Part shown: positions 34,796-43,925 of the stretch, piece by piece
How positions within the stretch are numbered: the stretch's first letter is position 1
How the letters are laid out: each line of letters begins with the position of its first letter
Origin: Eubacterium sp.
GTDB taxonomy: Bacteria > Bacillota > Clostridia > Lachnospirales > Lachnospiraceae
Direction of reading: 5' to 3'
Length of the DNA: 64,000 bases
Assembly: GCA_017406925.1 (NCBI GenBank)
Contig: JAFQXO010000011.1
Coordinates: 62,001-126,000 of the forward strand
Program-made: the position numbers and the translations under genes
Notes under the pieces: generated by a model
Told to the model about the DNA's origin: nothing
Seen by the model: only the letters and a program-made list of their open reading frames with translations
Databases searched by the model: none

Positions 34796-37033
34796 TTACA
34801 ATTTTTTCAGTTTCGCGAACGATGCCATCATCATTTTCTGGCCCACTTCGTCAAAGTCCACCGTCACTTGATAGTCCTTCGTTCCATCCTCAATGGCCTT
34901 GACTGTTCCTTCGCCGAACTTAATATGTTCCACGCGATCTCCCACCTTATAATCTATATCAGCCTTCGTGATTGTGAACTCCTTGCCGAAGGCAATATCT
35001 TTCTTAGGTTTAACAACTGCTGGCTTCTTTTCCATCTTTGCGTGTGCTTTCGCAAATGTATCTCTCACTATGTTTCGCTTATAACCTGCAGCTACGGTAT
35101 CTGTGACATTTTTGCTATTTACGATACTAGGTGGGATTTCCTCAACGAATCTGGAAACTATATTGTACTGAGTCTCACCACGAAGCATTCTGCGCTTCGC
35201 ATAACTGATAGTGAGTTCATTCTGCGCACGTGTGATAGCTACATATGCGAGACGTCTTTCTTCTTCGAGCTCTTCCTTGTCATCAGACATAATGCTCATA
35301 TAACCAGGGAAGAGTCCATCTTCCATTCCACAAAGGAATACTCTAGGAAATTCAAGGCCCTTAGCACTGTGGACTGTCATTAGAACGACATAGTCATTGT
35401 CCTCTTCAAGATTGTCGATATCTGCTATCAAAGCGACATCCTCTAAGAACTCACCTAATGTTGGATCTTCAGCCTCGCCCTCATATTCTACGAGCTTACT
35501 CAAGAGTTCGTCCACGTTTTCAATTCTGCCCTCTGCCTCATCTGTCTCTTCAGCCTCAAGGTCTGCAATATAACCCGTCTCATCCAAAACCTGCTTATAG
35601 AGATCTTCGAGAGACATTATCTTCATATCATTTTTAAGGCGCTCTATCATTTCAGTAAAGCCTTTGATTTTCTTTACAGCCGCCGGCTTTAGTTCATTGA
35701 TTTGGTCCGCTTCTAAAAGTGCATCGTAGAGATTCATTCCTCTCACACGAGCATAATTCACTGCATTCTCGACTGTTGTATTGCCGATGCCTCGGCGAGG
35801 CACATTTATAATTCTCTCAACTGCCAAATCATCGCTTGGATTAATCAGAAGTCTGAGATACGCCAGTACATCTTTGATTTCTCTACGCTGATAGAAGTTG
35901 GTTCCACCAATGATTTTGTATGGAATATTCTTCATGAGAAGTTTTTCTTCGAGCGCTCTAGATTGTGCATTCGTTCTATAGAGAATCGCAAAATCTTCGT
36001 AGCTCGCACGACCAAAATCCACTTCCTCTTGGATAGTGTCTGCCACCATCTGGGCTTCGGCATAACCATCCTCAGCCTGATAGAGATCTATCTTTGCGCC
36101 GTCTGCATTGTCGCTCCAAAGTGTCTTGTCCTTACGGCCCACATTGTTGTGAATAACAGAGTTTGCCGCTTCAAGTATTTTCTTCGTTGAGCGATAGTTC
36201 TGCTCTAACTTAACTACCTTCGCTCCAGGGAAGTACTTCTCAAACTGAAGTATGTTCTGGATATCGGCTCCTCTGAACTTATATATAGACTGGTCATCAT
36301 CTCCGACCACACATATATTCTTGTGCTTTTCAGCCAAGAGTCTTACAAACTCAAACTGAGCTGCATTTGTATCTTGATACTCATCCACATGAATATACTG
36401 CAAACGGTTTTGATAGTTCGCCAGCACATCCTCATTGTTCTTGAACAGTTTTACTGTGTTCATAATGAGGTCATCGAAATCCATCGCATTGTTTCTCATC
36501 AGAGTTTCTTGATACTCCTCATATACTCTTGCGATATCCTTCATCTTAAAATCAGTACTCGCCATATCTCTCACGTCAGATACAGTCATCAATTTATTTT
36601 TGAAATCAGATACTTTCGCTATCATTCCCTTCTCTTTGAAAATTTTAGGGTTCAAGTTCAAGTGCTTGATTACTTTTTTCATTATCTTTTTCTGGTCGTC
36701 TGTATCATAAATTGCAAAATCATTGGCGTAGCCAATGCGATCGGAATAACGCCTCAAGATACGTACGCACGCAGAGTGAAAAGTACTAACCCAAACTTGG
36801 TCAGCACCATGTCCAACTAAACTGTCGACACGATTTCGCATCTCGTCGGCTGCCTTGTTTGTAAAAGTAATCGCCATTATATTATATGGCTCTATGTTTT
36901 TTTCCTTGATAAGATATGCCACGCGATAAGTTAGCACGCGAGTCTTTCCTGAACCCGCCCCTGCCAAAATAAGAAGCGGTCCCTCTGTATGACGAACCGC
37001 TACTTGTTGCATATCATTTAATAACTTGTCCAT
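34796..37033 (-). CDS. pcrA: ATP-dependent DNA helicase PcrA/UvrD
   Basis: 745 residues; 3'-5' superfamily 1 helicase for repair and plasmid replication. Motif I LILAGAGSGKTRVL, Ia TFTNKAADEMR, motif II VDEYQDTN, motif III VGDDDQSIYKFRGAD, motif IV LEQNYRST, motif V VLMTVHSAKGLEFPRVFL and motif VI EERRLAYVAITRA are intact. The C-terminal Tudor-like segment (VGDRVEHIKFGEGTVKAIEDG) that binds RNA polymerase is present. It follows yerC closely, as in Bacillus. Confidence 0.96.
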   Translation of the reverse strand: MDKLLNDMQQVAVRHTEGPLLILAGAGSGKTRVLTYRVAYLIKEKNIEPYNIMAITFTNKAADEMRNRVDSLVGHGADQVWVSTFHSACVRILRRYSDRIGYANDFAIYDTDDQKKIMKKVIKHLNLNPKIFKEKGMIAKVSDFKNKLMTVSDVRDMASTDFKMKDIARVYEEYQETLMRNNAMDFDDLIMNTVKLFKNNEDVLANYQNRLQYIHVDEYQDTNAAQFEFVRLLAEKHKNICVVGDDDQSIYKFRGADIQNILQFEKYFPGAKVVKLEQNYRSTKKILEAANSVIHNNVGRKDKTLWSDNADGAKIDLYQAEDGYAEAQMVADTIQEEVDFGRASYEDFAILYRTNAQSRALEEKLLMKNIPYKIIGGTNFYQRREIKDVLAYLRLLINPSDDLAVERIINVPRRGIGNTTVENAVNYARVRGMNLYDALLEADQINELKPAAVKKIKGFTEMIERLKNDMKIMSLEDLYKQVLDETGYIADLEAEETDEAEGRIENVDELLSKLVEYEGEAEDPTLGEFLEDVALIADIDNLEEDNDYVVLMTVHSAKGLEFPRVFLCGMEDGLFPGYMSIMSDDKEELEEERRLAYVAITRAQNELTISYAKRRMLRGETQYNIVSRFVEEIPPSIVNSKNVTDTVAAGYKRNIVRDTFAKAHAKMEKKPAVVKPKKDIAFGKEFTITKADIDYKVGDRVEHIKFGEGTVKAIEDGTKDYQVTVDFDEVGQKMMMASFAKLKKL

Positions 37034-37057
37034 ATGACTCCTGTTTAAATGTATGTT

Positions 37058-37354
37058 TCATTCGCTATCCTTAGGCAGTCTAGCTAGAACCATGTCATAG
37101 CCATCATTGCCGTAGTTCAGCGATCTATTTACTCTACTAATAGTAGCCGTTGAGGCACCTGTATCTTTTGAGATATCGAGGTACGTATGTCCCTCTCTGA
37201 GCATCTTGGCCACTTCGTAGCGCTGCGAAATCGAGAGGAGCTCATTGATAGTGCAAACATCTTCGAAAAATGTGTAGCACTCCTCCTTCGTTTCAAGTGT
37301 TAGAATAGCTTCGAATAAATGGTCTACTTCTTTTCTTCTAATATTCTTGCTCAT
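37058..37354 (-). CDS. yerC: YerC/YecD-family TrpR-like transcriptional regulator
   Basis: 98 residues. HTH of the Trp-repressor superfamily: ICTINELLSISQRYEVAKMLREGHTYLDISKDTGASTATISRVNRSL. The family's natural target is not established. SD AAGGAG. A 14-bp perfect palindrome 27 bases upstream (37381-37414) is an obvious candidate site for autoregulation. The yerC-pcrA order is conserved in Firmicutes. Confidence 0.9.
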   Translation of the reverse strand: MSKNIRRKEVDHLFEAILTLETKEECYTFFEDVCTINELLSISQRYEVAKMLREGHTYLDISKDTGASTATISRVNRSLNYGNDGYDMVLARLPKDSE

Positions 37355-37380
37355 ATCCGTTCTCCTTAAAAGATCTTTCT

Positions 37381-37414
37381 ACTTTCACATTTTAGCACTT
37401 TAAAATGTGAAAGT
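37381..37414. promoter_or_regulatory. 14-bp perfect inverted repeat upstream of yerC
   Basis: ACTTTCACATTTTA (37381-37394) and TAAAATGTGAAAGT (37401-37414), 6-base spacer. No T run follows on the minus strand, so it is a poor terminator for the upstream gene; position and symmetry favour an operator for the dimeric YerC protein. Confidence 0.5.
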
Positions 37415-37431
37415 CTAGTACCTTTTAGAGC

Positions 37432-38265
37432 TTACATATGAAATCTTTTATTTCTGTATGCGAGAACCATCATCACTCCTCCAATGATGAGTATGAAGAT
37501 ACCCGCAAAGATTAGCATCAGCATCTCGTGTCCTATAAAGAACGTATAAATCCTTCGTCTATACTCATGCGAAACATTAAATCTGTATATACTTCCCTCA
37601 GAAATAAATGCAGAGAACACTACAAGCAGTGTTGCGCCCGCGCCAAGTATTCCATAAGCCGCATATCTGATACCGTGGTACGGAAGTCTTCTAGATGCAA
37701 TCAAGTAAACAGATAACACTACTGCTAGCAAAATGCCCAATGGCACTCCCACTAACGCAATCGTATCTGTCAGATTTATTATTGGCGCCAAAAGTTTTTG
37801 ATATGGAATAAATATCTTAGTTTTATAATACGCGCAGACTTTATCCGCATAGGCCTCAACCTGTTTCTTTTGATCTTTCTTTAAGTCTGGTTCTGCATCA
37901 TTTATAGTGTCTACGATACGTTTCTTAATCTGGTCAGTCTTAATTGTATACTTAACGCCCTTGACTTCTTGGTGAAGCACACCTTCTAAAGCTCTCTTCA
38001 CCTCTGTAGCCTTAAAGAACTTGTTGGTCATCTTCTTGGTTACACCATATGGCTCACCCATATATTGCGCATGCTCTTTTATTTCGTTAGTTAAATTCGA
38101 GTAATATTGAACGCGCTCACCATCATGGATAATCGCACGCTCACTCAGCATGCTGTACTTGCCCATAATTAGAACTGCTACAGTAATAATTGATAACATC
38201 AACAGGAATGATAAGATGCAGTTTTTGATAGTCTGTCTTACTTTATGCTTTCTTCTTCTAGCCAT
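37432..38265 (-). CDS. Membrane protein downstream of the sortase gene
   Basis: 277 residues from ATG 38265 (AGGAGGT ahead; the frame extends ten codons upstream into the sortase gene). One N-terminal helix (NCILSFLLMLSIITVAVLIMG), about 120 residues of extracytoplasmic, lysine-rich sequence, then three helices at the C-terminus. No catalytic motif is recognised. Its ATG lies 2 bases upstream of the sortase stop position, so the two are coupled and probably act together in surface-protein attachment. Function unknown. Confidence 0.75.
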   Translation of the reverse strand: MARRRKHKVRQTIKNCILSFLLMLSIITVAVLIMGKYSMLSERAIIHDGERVQYYSNLTNEIKEHAQYMGEPYGVTKKMTNKFFKATEVKRALEGVLHQEVKGVKYTIKTDQIKKRIVDTINDAEPDLKKDQKKQVEAYADKVCAYYKTKIFIPYQKLLAPIINLTDTIALVGVPLGILLAVVLSVYLIASRRLPYHGIRYAAYGILGAGATLLVVFSAFISEGSIYRFNVSHEYRRRIYTFFIGHEMLMLIFAGIFILIIGGVMMVLAYRNKRFHM

Positions 38266-38266
38266 C

Positions 38267-39607
38267 TTACACCTCCTGTTCCACAGAAGGTCCATCGATT
38301 CTGTCTAAGTAAACAAACATTCTTTCTGACTTATCGCCCTTCCATTTTTCAAACGGATAGCAGGTGTATAGAACTAACTGCTCCTTATCGCTACCAAGTG
38401 AATATGCTTTATCTATCTTGTCAGCTTTATAAACCTTAACTTTAGTAACTTTGTACTTGTATGTTGCATACTTCGTCTCCAAAGTAAACTTCATACCCTT
38501 CTTAACTTTTTTAAGCCTCTTGAAGTTTGTGGTGTCATGGCCACCAATGATAGTCTGTCCCTTATTTCCAGGGTAGGTGCTACCACAATACATGCCTGCA
38601 CCTTTATTTAGAATATTATATCTGTCACCATAGTATACAACTGTCTTTAGTTTTAATTTGTCGCATTTCAAATCACCCAATTGCTCACTAAACTTTGGAT
38701 ATGTGACTTTACTTGCATCTATTGTCTTTTTCTGCTTCTTTATTGGCTTGATATCCTCTGCTGGATGATCATCCTGATAAATTGGTTGTCTGTTGATAAA
38801 TGTTCTTTTTACGCTATCAATCAAATCGCTCTGCGTTCTTGAAAGACTATAAACTGCTCCAACCAATATGAGTCCCATAATGATAGGAATATAGAAGTAC
38901 TTAAGTCCCTGTTTTACACTCTTATATGAGAATGTCTGCAAGCGATTCTTTCTAGTTCTTCTATTTGCAACTTCTAACTCGTCATCTGCCTCATCGTCAT
39001 AATTTTTTTCTTCATGTTTTCTGAGCGACTTTCTGATTCTCCTAATGTTCATAAGAATACCTGCGATACAGAGAATCAAAACTGCTGCAAATACAATGTC
39101 TATTGAAAAATTCCAAGAGCTATTCTCGCCCTCGCCACTGCCGCTGCTATTACTACTATTGTTGTTTTTCTTCTTATCTGTATCCTTTATGATAGGTTGT
39201 TGATCTATTACAATGTAACCTAACTCGTCTACCCAATAGTAATCTTCCACTGCACTATCGTACTCTAAAAGAAGGCCTATGGACGTTGCCGCTTTCTCAT
39301 AATACTGGAATGTTTTTGAGAATCCCTCAGCGTTCAGTCCTTTTGCGTCCAACAATCTCTTTGCACGCAATGCCTCCTCCAAATTTTCCACAAAAGTGTT
39401 TGCGTCCTTCTTTTCGATAGACACACCGTCCTGTAAAAAGTAATTTCTAAACTGGTTTACATAACGTGTTTCCACTTCCGGGTACGATTTGCTCGTAATC
39501 TTTTTAATTATGTCTGCTTCATTCTTATTTAGTTCTGCTGCTCCCACACAGACTGTGGCAGCCATAGATATGGCTGCACACAGAACTAAAACTATAAATT
39601 TTTTCAA
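38267..39607 (-). CDS. Sortase (class D-like) with extra N-terminal domain
   Basis: 446 residues. Sortase core at about 310-435: His357 in TIIGGHDTTNF, Cys416 in LVLYTCYPF, Arg429 in KSERMFVYL, the full catalytic triad. Ahead of it are a signal peptide, a helical extracytoplasmic domain of about 130 residues, one helix (IDIVFAAVLILCIAGILMNI), a charged cytoplasmic loop and a second helix (IPIIMGLILVGAVYSL). So the enzyme is tethered by two helices and carries a separate external domain, unlike standard sortases of about 200-250 residues. It would cleave a sorting signal and link proteins to the wall. No LPXTG protein is encoded in the window. Confidence 0.85.
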   Translation of the reverse strand: MKKFIVLVLCAAISMAATVCVGAAELNKNEADIIKKITSKSYPEVETRYVNQFRNYFLQDGVSIEKKDANTFVENLEEALRAKRLLDAKGLNAEGFSKTFQYYEKAATSIGLLLEYDSAVEDYYWVDELGYIVIDQQPIIKDTDKKKNNNSSNSSGSGEGENSSWNFSIDIVFAAVLILCIAGILMNIRRIRKSLRKHEEKNYDDEADDELEVANRRTRKNRLQTFSYKSVKQGLKYFYIPIIMGLILVGAVYSLSRTQSDLIDSVKRTFINRQPIYQDDHPAEDIKPIKKQKKTIDASKVTYPKFSEQLGDLKCDKLKLKTVVYYGDRYNILNKGAGMYCGSTYPGNKGQTIIGGHDTTNFKRLKKVKKGMKFTLETKYATYKYKVTKVKVYKADKIDKAYSLGSDKEQLVLYTCYPFEKWKGDKSERMFVYLDRIDGPSVEQEV

Positions 39608-39631
39608 TACTTCCTCCGAGTCTTAGAAAGC

Positions 39632-41497
39632 TTATTTAGTAGAAGCTTTCTTAGTCTTGCTAAACTTGCCGTAGAGTTTGTTCTTTCCATTCATTACATA
39701 TGCTCTTACTTTAATGAAGTACTTAGTTTTACGATCAAGTTTCTTTATCTTATAAGTAGTTTTCTTCGTATATTTCTCCCAATATCCATCGAACCACTTA
39801 TTATCTGAATAACGAATCTGATAACCGTTCGCAGTCTTAATCTTCTTGAATTTAATCTTCAAAGATTTCTTTTTGCGAGTTACCTTTTTCTTAATTGAAA
39901 CCTTACCAGGTTTCTTGGCTGGTTTCTTAGTTGTTGGCTTAACTGATGATTTTTTAGTCGTTGCCTTCTCAGGAGCAACTGATGTTTCTTCTTTTTCTGT
40001 AGTAATATCAGGAACTACTGATGTTTGCTCTGGAGTTGTCTCTTCTGTTGTAGTCTCATCAAGCCTAATGATTGTTTTCTTCTGAGTAGTAAAACTCAAG
40101 TTAGAAACTGATATATTATTGATCTGTTCCTTAGGTGATGTGTCTTCACCATCATGTCCCAATCCAAAGTATAGATGCATGTTCTGGTTGAAGTTTGCCG
40201 GAACAGTAATCTGTCTCTCGTAGTAATAAGGCACACCTGCCTGAACACTCACTCTCTCCTGATTGATGGTGTGATCATCATCGTCTGCTGAAACCTTCAC
40301 CATAATATTTCTATCTATATCAGACTCAATAGTGCACTTATAAGTATATGTATTGCCTGGTATATATGGCAAGTTATTCAAGTACGCTTGAACTCCCCAT
40401 AAGTTGTTACCAGTATTTGAGATATGCATTGAGAAACCGTGCTTCGTTTGATTGCTGATAACTCCAGCTCCTGAATCCCAACTGCCGTTGGCAAAGTATG
40501 AATCAAATACGCTAGGTGCTTCTGCAGCTGCATTTACATCTTCAATCTTAACACTTGTTGGAATCTCTGGATCCCATGTAGTAGGTTCTGGTGTTGTAGT
40601 GGTAGGCGCTTCAGTAGTTGGGTCTGGCTCACCAGTAAGTTTATACACTCTCAAATAATCAACCATCATTGTTGTGGTCTGGAATGTTGCATCATTCGCT
40701 GTTTTATTATTGGTGAAGCCAGTTCCTGTTCCACCAATAGCAAGGTTGAGTAGGAAGAAATGTTCTTTCCTAAACTCATCAGCGTTAGATGAAGTGATAT
40801 TAGCTGTGAGGAATGTATTTCCATCAAGTTGCCACTCCATATGGTTCTCATCCCAAATCAAACCGTATGTATGCCAACCATTGATACCGTTGTTTGAATT
40901 GTCGCTGAAGAAGCCATAAGCACTTCTTGCTCCTTCGGCTCCGCTTCCCCACCAGTTGTGTCCACCATTATCCCAGTGGATAGCACCGCTCATAAAAGCG
41001 TTTGAGTTGGCGTGTTCCATAATGTCGATTTCACCACATGCTGGCCAACCAACACTATTTATATCATCGCCCATCATCCAAAATGCTGGCCATACACCAT
41101 CTTGGTTTCCATTCTCGACTTTAATTTTAGCTTCAATCTTTCCGTATTTGGTAGTCTTATTACCTGCAGTCTTAATGCGGCCAGATGTGTATGCTTTTCC
41201 GCCATAGCCTTCTTGCAAAGCAACGATGTTGAGATTTCCATCTGAGACATTGACGTTCTTAGTGCGGCTAGTGTAATACTCTACCTCGCCGTTACCCCAG
41301 CCCCAGTTGCCATTTCCAGTTTCGTATTTCCACACACTTGTATCAAGCGCTGTACCATTGAACTCATCGCTCCAATACAACTCCCAAGTTTGTGCGGCTT
41401 TAACTGTATTTGCCTTCTTTGGCATAAATGCCAATCCAGCTCCAACGACTGTTATAGCCAAGGCTATTGCTAAACTTCTCTTCATAATGCGTTTCAT
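39632..41497 (-). CDS. Secreted GH16 beta-glucanase with CBM and lysine-rich C-terminal domain
   Basis: 621 residues. Signal peptide, then a GH16 domain (about 37-285) with catalytic Glu156, Asp158 and Glu161 in GEIDIMEH and LYWSDEFNG at its start; it hydrolyses beta-1,3- or mixed beta-1,3/1,4-glucan. A Thr/Pro linker (TTEAPTTTTPEPTT) leads to a CBM4/9-like beta-sandwich (about 310-480), a second Thr/Pro linker and a C-terminal lysine-rich Fn3-like domain (GKVSIKKKVTRKKKSLKIKF...). That last domain is closely matched in the GH128 protein (47673-49760). SD AGGAGG precedes ATG; a G-rich leader element is noted at 41532-41553. Confidence 0.92.
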   Translation of the reverse strand: MKRIMKRSLAIALAITVVGAGLAFMPKKANTVKAAQTWELYWSDEFNGTALDTSVWKYETGNGNWGWGNGEVEYYTSRTKNVNVSDGNLNIVALQEGYGGKAYTSGRIKTAGNKTTKYGKIEAKIKVENGNQDGVWPAFWMMGDDINSVGWPACGEIDIMEHANSNAFMSGAIHWDNGGHNWWGSGAEGARSAYGFFSDNSNNGINGWHTYGLIWDENHMEWQLDGNTFLTANITSSNADEFRKEHFFLLNLAIGGTGTGFTNNKTANDATFQTTTMMVDYLRVYKLTGEPDPTTEAPTTTTPEPTTWDPEIPTSVKIEDVNAAAEAPSVFDSYFANGSWDSGAGVISNQTKHGFSMHISNTGNNLWGVQAYLNNLPYIPGNTYTYKCTIESDIDRNIMVKVSADDDDHTINQERVSVQAGVPYYYERQITVPANFNQNMHLYFGLGHDGEDTSPKEQINNISVSNLSFTTQKKTIIRLDETTTEETTPEQTSVVPDITTEKEETSVAPEKATTKKSSVKPTTKKPAKKPGKVSIKKKVTRKKKSLKIKFKKIKTANGYQIRYSDNKWFDGYWEKYTKKTTYKIKKLDRKTKYFIKVRAYVMNGKNKLYGKFSKTKKASTK

Positions 41498-41531
41498 AAT
41501 AACTTCCTCCTAAAATGCATTAGAATTGTAA

Positions 41532-41553
41532 GTTCCCACTATCTCAAACCCCC
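41532..41553 (-). promoter_or_regulatory. G-rich leader element of the GH16 gene
   Basis: On the minus strand GGGGG (41553-41549), 10 bases, then TGGGAAC (41538-41532), ending 35 bases before the ATG. A similar arrangement precedes the GH128 and first CotH genes. Confidence 0.35.
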
Positions 41554-41572
41554 GTATTTGATTAGCTATATT

Positions 41573-42454
41573 CTATTTTGCCTTGTCGAGAATCTCCTTA
41601 AGTTCATCCACATCGAAGTTGTAAGCACTGTTACAAAAATGACATTTCACTTCGATGGATTCTCCGTCGTTTATTATATTTTCTAACTCCTCCGTTTGGA
41701 GGCTTGCTAGCGATTTTGAAATCTTTTCTTTTGAGCAATCACATTTGAACTGTGTGTCTATCGTATCTAAGATTTCTACATCGATATCGCCCATTACGTA
41801 TTTTAGAATGTCCTCTGGAGTCATGCCCTGTTCGAATAGATCTGTGACCGATGTCACTTCCTCCATCTTCTTTTCGAGCATCTCCACGATTTCTTTATCT
41901 GTGTTAGGCATCACCTGAAGAATAAATCCCCCTGCCTGTTTCACAGTATTGTCCTTATTCATAAGGACACCAAGTGCCACTGCCGATGGAATCTGCTCAC
42001 TTGTCGCAAAGTAGTAAGTCAGATCTTCTGCCACCTCACTCGTGCCTAGAGGAACTTGGCTCGAGTATGGCTCTTTCATGCCCATATCTTTAATGACTGT
42101 CAATGTTCCGTATCCGATGGCTGCGCCAACGTCTAACTTTCCCGCATAATTTGGTGGGATTAAAACCAATGGATTACCAACATAACCTTTTACATTTCCT
42201 TTTGAATCAGCTGTGACTGTGACTCCGTTGATAGGTCCATCACCTTTCATCATAAGAGTAAGTTTGTCATTATCGCCTTTCATCATAACACCCATCATCG
42301 CTGCTCCTGAGAGAAGTCTTCCAAGTGCTGCTGTCGCCACTGGGCTAGTATTATGATGCTTTCTGGCTTCTTCCACCAGATTTCTTGATGTGATGGCGAA
42401 GGCTCGAATCTGCTTATTAGCCGCCGTCGCTCTCACTATATAGTCTTTGTCCAT
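41573..42454 (-). CDS. hslO: Redox-regulated chaperone Hsp33
   Basis: 293 residues; cytoplasmic holdase activated by disulfide formation under oxidative stress. The zinc-binding cysteines C-D-C-S and C-H-F-C are in the C-terminal part (FKCDCSKEKI, VKCHFCNSAYNF). The N-terminal domain has DYIVRATAANKQIRAFAI and AALGRLLSGAAMMGVMMKGD. Own promoter at 42493-42521. Confidence 0.96.
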   Translation of the reverse strand: MDKDYIVRATAANKQIRAFAITSRNLVEEARKHHNTSPVATAALGRLLSGAAMMGVMMKGDNDKLTLMMKGDGPINGVTVTADSKGNVKGYVGNPLVLIPPNYAGKLDVGAAIGYGTLTVIKDMGMKEPYSSQVPLGTSEVAEDLTYYFATSEQIPSAVALGVLMNKDNTVKQAGGFILQVMPNTDKEIVEMLEKKMEEVTSVTDLFEQGMTPEDILKYVMGDIDVEILDTIDTQFKCDCSKEKISKSLASLQTEELENIINDGESIEVKCHFCNSAYNFDVDELKEILDKAK

Positions 42455-42492
42455 TACTATTTCTCCGCTTTTTCTTTACTGTATCACTTCTA

Positions 42493-42521
42493 ATTTTATC
42501 AATAATAATGGGCATACGCAA
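42493..42521 (-). promoter_or_regulatory. Promoter of hslO
   Basis: Minus-strand TTGCGT (42521-42516) and TAAAAT (42498-42493), spacer 17. Confidence 0.5.
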
Positions 42522-42577
42522 CCTTGTTGTCTTTCCTAAAAATATGCAAAAATCATAAATATTAGGCTGTTGCAGTC

Positions 42578-42606
42578 TTGAATAAAATTTCCTCCATATG
42601 TATACT
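42578..42606 (+). promoter_or_regulatory. Promoter of the 321-residue membrane protein gene
   Basis: TTGAAT (42578-42583) and TATACT (42601-42606), spacer exactly 17, 25 bases before the ATG. Confidence 0.6.
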
Positions 42607-42630
42607 ATAGATGATAATAAAGGAGAGAAT

Positions 42631-43596
42631 ATGATATTTATCATAAGAAATATAAAGAGAGTATGTAAACATAAAATGATTATTCCGGCGATTGTTATCG
42701 CAATTGCCATCGCATCTTTAGCGATTATTCCATTCTATTCTATTTTTAATCCAACTAAAGTAGACGATGTATTAAATATCAATGGAAAGCATTCTTACGT
42801 TGAGGTGACAGGCAAGAATCTCCAGTATACTGGATACAATGTTGTCACTGGCACTGGCGGTAAGTATTCTTTTTACTATGCTAGAAAAGAAGAAAAATGT
42901 ATATTTGCCCTCATAAAGACAGACGGAAGCCCTAAGGCTATCATTGACGAAGTCACATTCAAAGCCAAGGTTATGCCTGCTGAGAGCAATAATACTTTTA
43001 ACGAGATGCTAAAATCATACGCGAAAGATTTGAATTGGACTGAGCAAGGGCTCAACTCGATTACATCGCCTTATATGGTGAGCCAAGCTGACTATCATGC
43101 TGTTACTTATGCGATTTTGCTCGGTATCATTTTGCTCATTATCCTTATCGCACTTGTTCGTTTGATTTTCGCAATCATTTGGTTGATCAATCCTCACTCC
43201 TACCCTGTTTGCAAGTCTATTGCCAGAAAGGATCGCAGGGAGATTATTGAGGAGGCTCAGGAAGAGATTGACAGTGATAATTATCTACAGATTAACAGAA
43301 CGTACATCACTGAAGATTACTTTATAGATTTTGGAAAGAGCGCAGTTTCAGTTATTCCTTTAAGCGATGTGATTTGGATTTATCGTATTGGTAAAGGAAA
43401 CTTGATTCCACTTCTCGGAAAGCCTGAATATGCGCTAGTCGTTATGCTAAAGAACGGCAAGACGATTCGTATTCATCATAAGACTACCGATGAAGCGTTG
43501 GATACCATCAATGCCATCCATGCAACAGAATATGATATCATCATCGGTCACTCGGAGACGAAACGAGATGAAGCTAAGGAACGAATAGTTAAGTAA
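42631..43596 (+). CDS. Two-segment membrane protein of unknown function
   Basis: 321 residues from ATG 42631 (AGGAGAGAAT ahead; an earlier in-frame ATG lies in the promoter). One N-terminal helix (MIIPAIVIAIAIASLAIIPF), an extracytoplasmic domain of about 120 residues, two adjacent helices (AVTYAILLGIILLIILIALVRLIFAIIWLI), then a cytoplasmic domain (DYFIDFGKSAVSVIPLSDVIWIYRIGKG... NGKTIRIHHKTTDEALDTINA) that looks like a PH-like/DUF6709-type sensor fold. Isolated, with its own promoter and terminator. Function unknown. Confidence 0.78.
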   Translation: MIFIIRNIKRVCKHKMIIPAIVIAIAIASLAIIPFYSIFNPTKVDDVLNINGKHSYVEVTGKNLQYTGYNVVTGTGGKYSFYYARKEEKCIFALIKTDGSPKAIIDEVTFKAKVMPAESNNTFNEMLKSYAKDLNWTEQGLNSITSPYMVSQADYHAVTYAILLGIILLIILIALVRLIFAIIWLINPHSYPVCKSIARKDRREIIEEAQEEIDSDNYLQINRTYITEDYFIDFGKSAVSVIPLSDVIWIYRIGKGNLIPLLGKPEYALVVMLKNGKTIRIHHKTTDEALDTINAIHATEYDIIIGHSETKRDEAKERIVK

Positions 43597-43607
43597 TTTG
43601 AAGACTA

Positions 43608-43636
43608 AAAAAGCGATTGCCAATGCAATCGCTTTT
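43608..43636. terminator. Bidirectional terminator after the 321-residue protein gene
   Basis: AAAAGCGATTGC and GCAATCGCTTTT pair over CAAT, with A and T runs on each side; it separates convergent transcripts. Confidence 0.85.
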
Positions 43637-43663
43637 ATTATGCTTATTCTGTTATATATCTTT

Positions 43664-43903
43664 CTACTTTTCTTCCTCTTTTGCACTTGTTCCCTTTTGG
43701 ATGCGCTTATAGATAAGCAATATAGCATACAATACAACAGGAACAATAATCATTACCATGAGGCTGCCTTTCCACAATGCATTATACATTGGGTTCTTCG
43801 TTACTGCCCCAAGAATTGCAAATGTGAAAGTTGTGATAATTGTTATCGCCAAAACTACAATAGCTAATATCGCAATAACTCTTCTAACTTTTTCAAATTT
43901 CAT
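43664..43903 (-). CDS. Small two-helix membrane protein downstream of purA
   Basis: 79 residues: two hydrophobic helices (VIAILAIVVLAITIITTFTFAILGAV and LMVMIIVPVVLYAILLIYK) and a short charged tail. It begins 23 bases past the purA stop and probably shares its transcript. No function known. Confidence 0.72.
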   Translation of the reverse strand: MKFEKVRRVIAILAIVVLAITIITTFTFAILGAVTKNPMYNALWKGSLMVMIIVPVVLYAILLIYKRIQKGTSAKEEEK

Positions 43904-43925
43904 AACTATACCTCAGTTTTCAACT

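Noticed and set aside
36323..36820. Plus-strand frame of 165 codons inside pcrA
   Set aside because: Antisense to conserved helicase motifs; no SD.
37381..37414. Palindrome as terminator of the sortase operon
   Set aside because: No T run follows on the minus strand; kept as a candidate operator.
41532..41553. GGGGG leader as a c-di-GMP riboswitch
   Set aside because: The conserved GEMM core and tetraloop receptor are not found.
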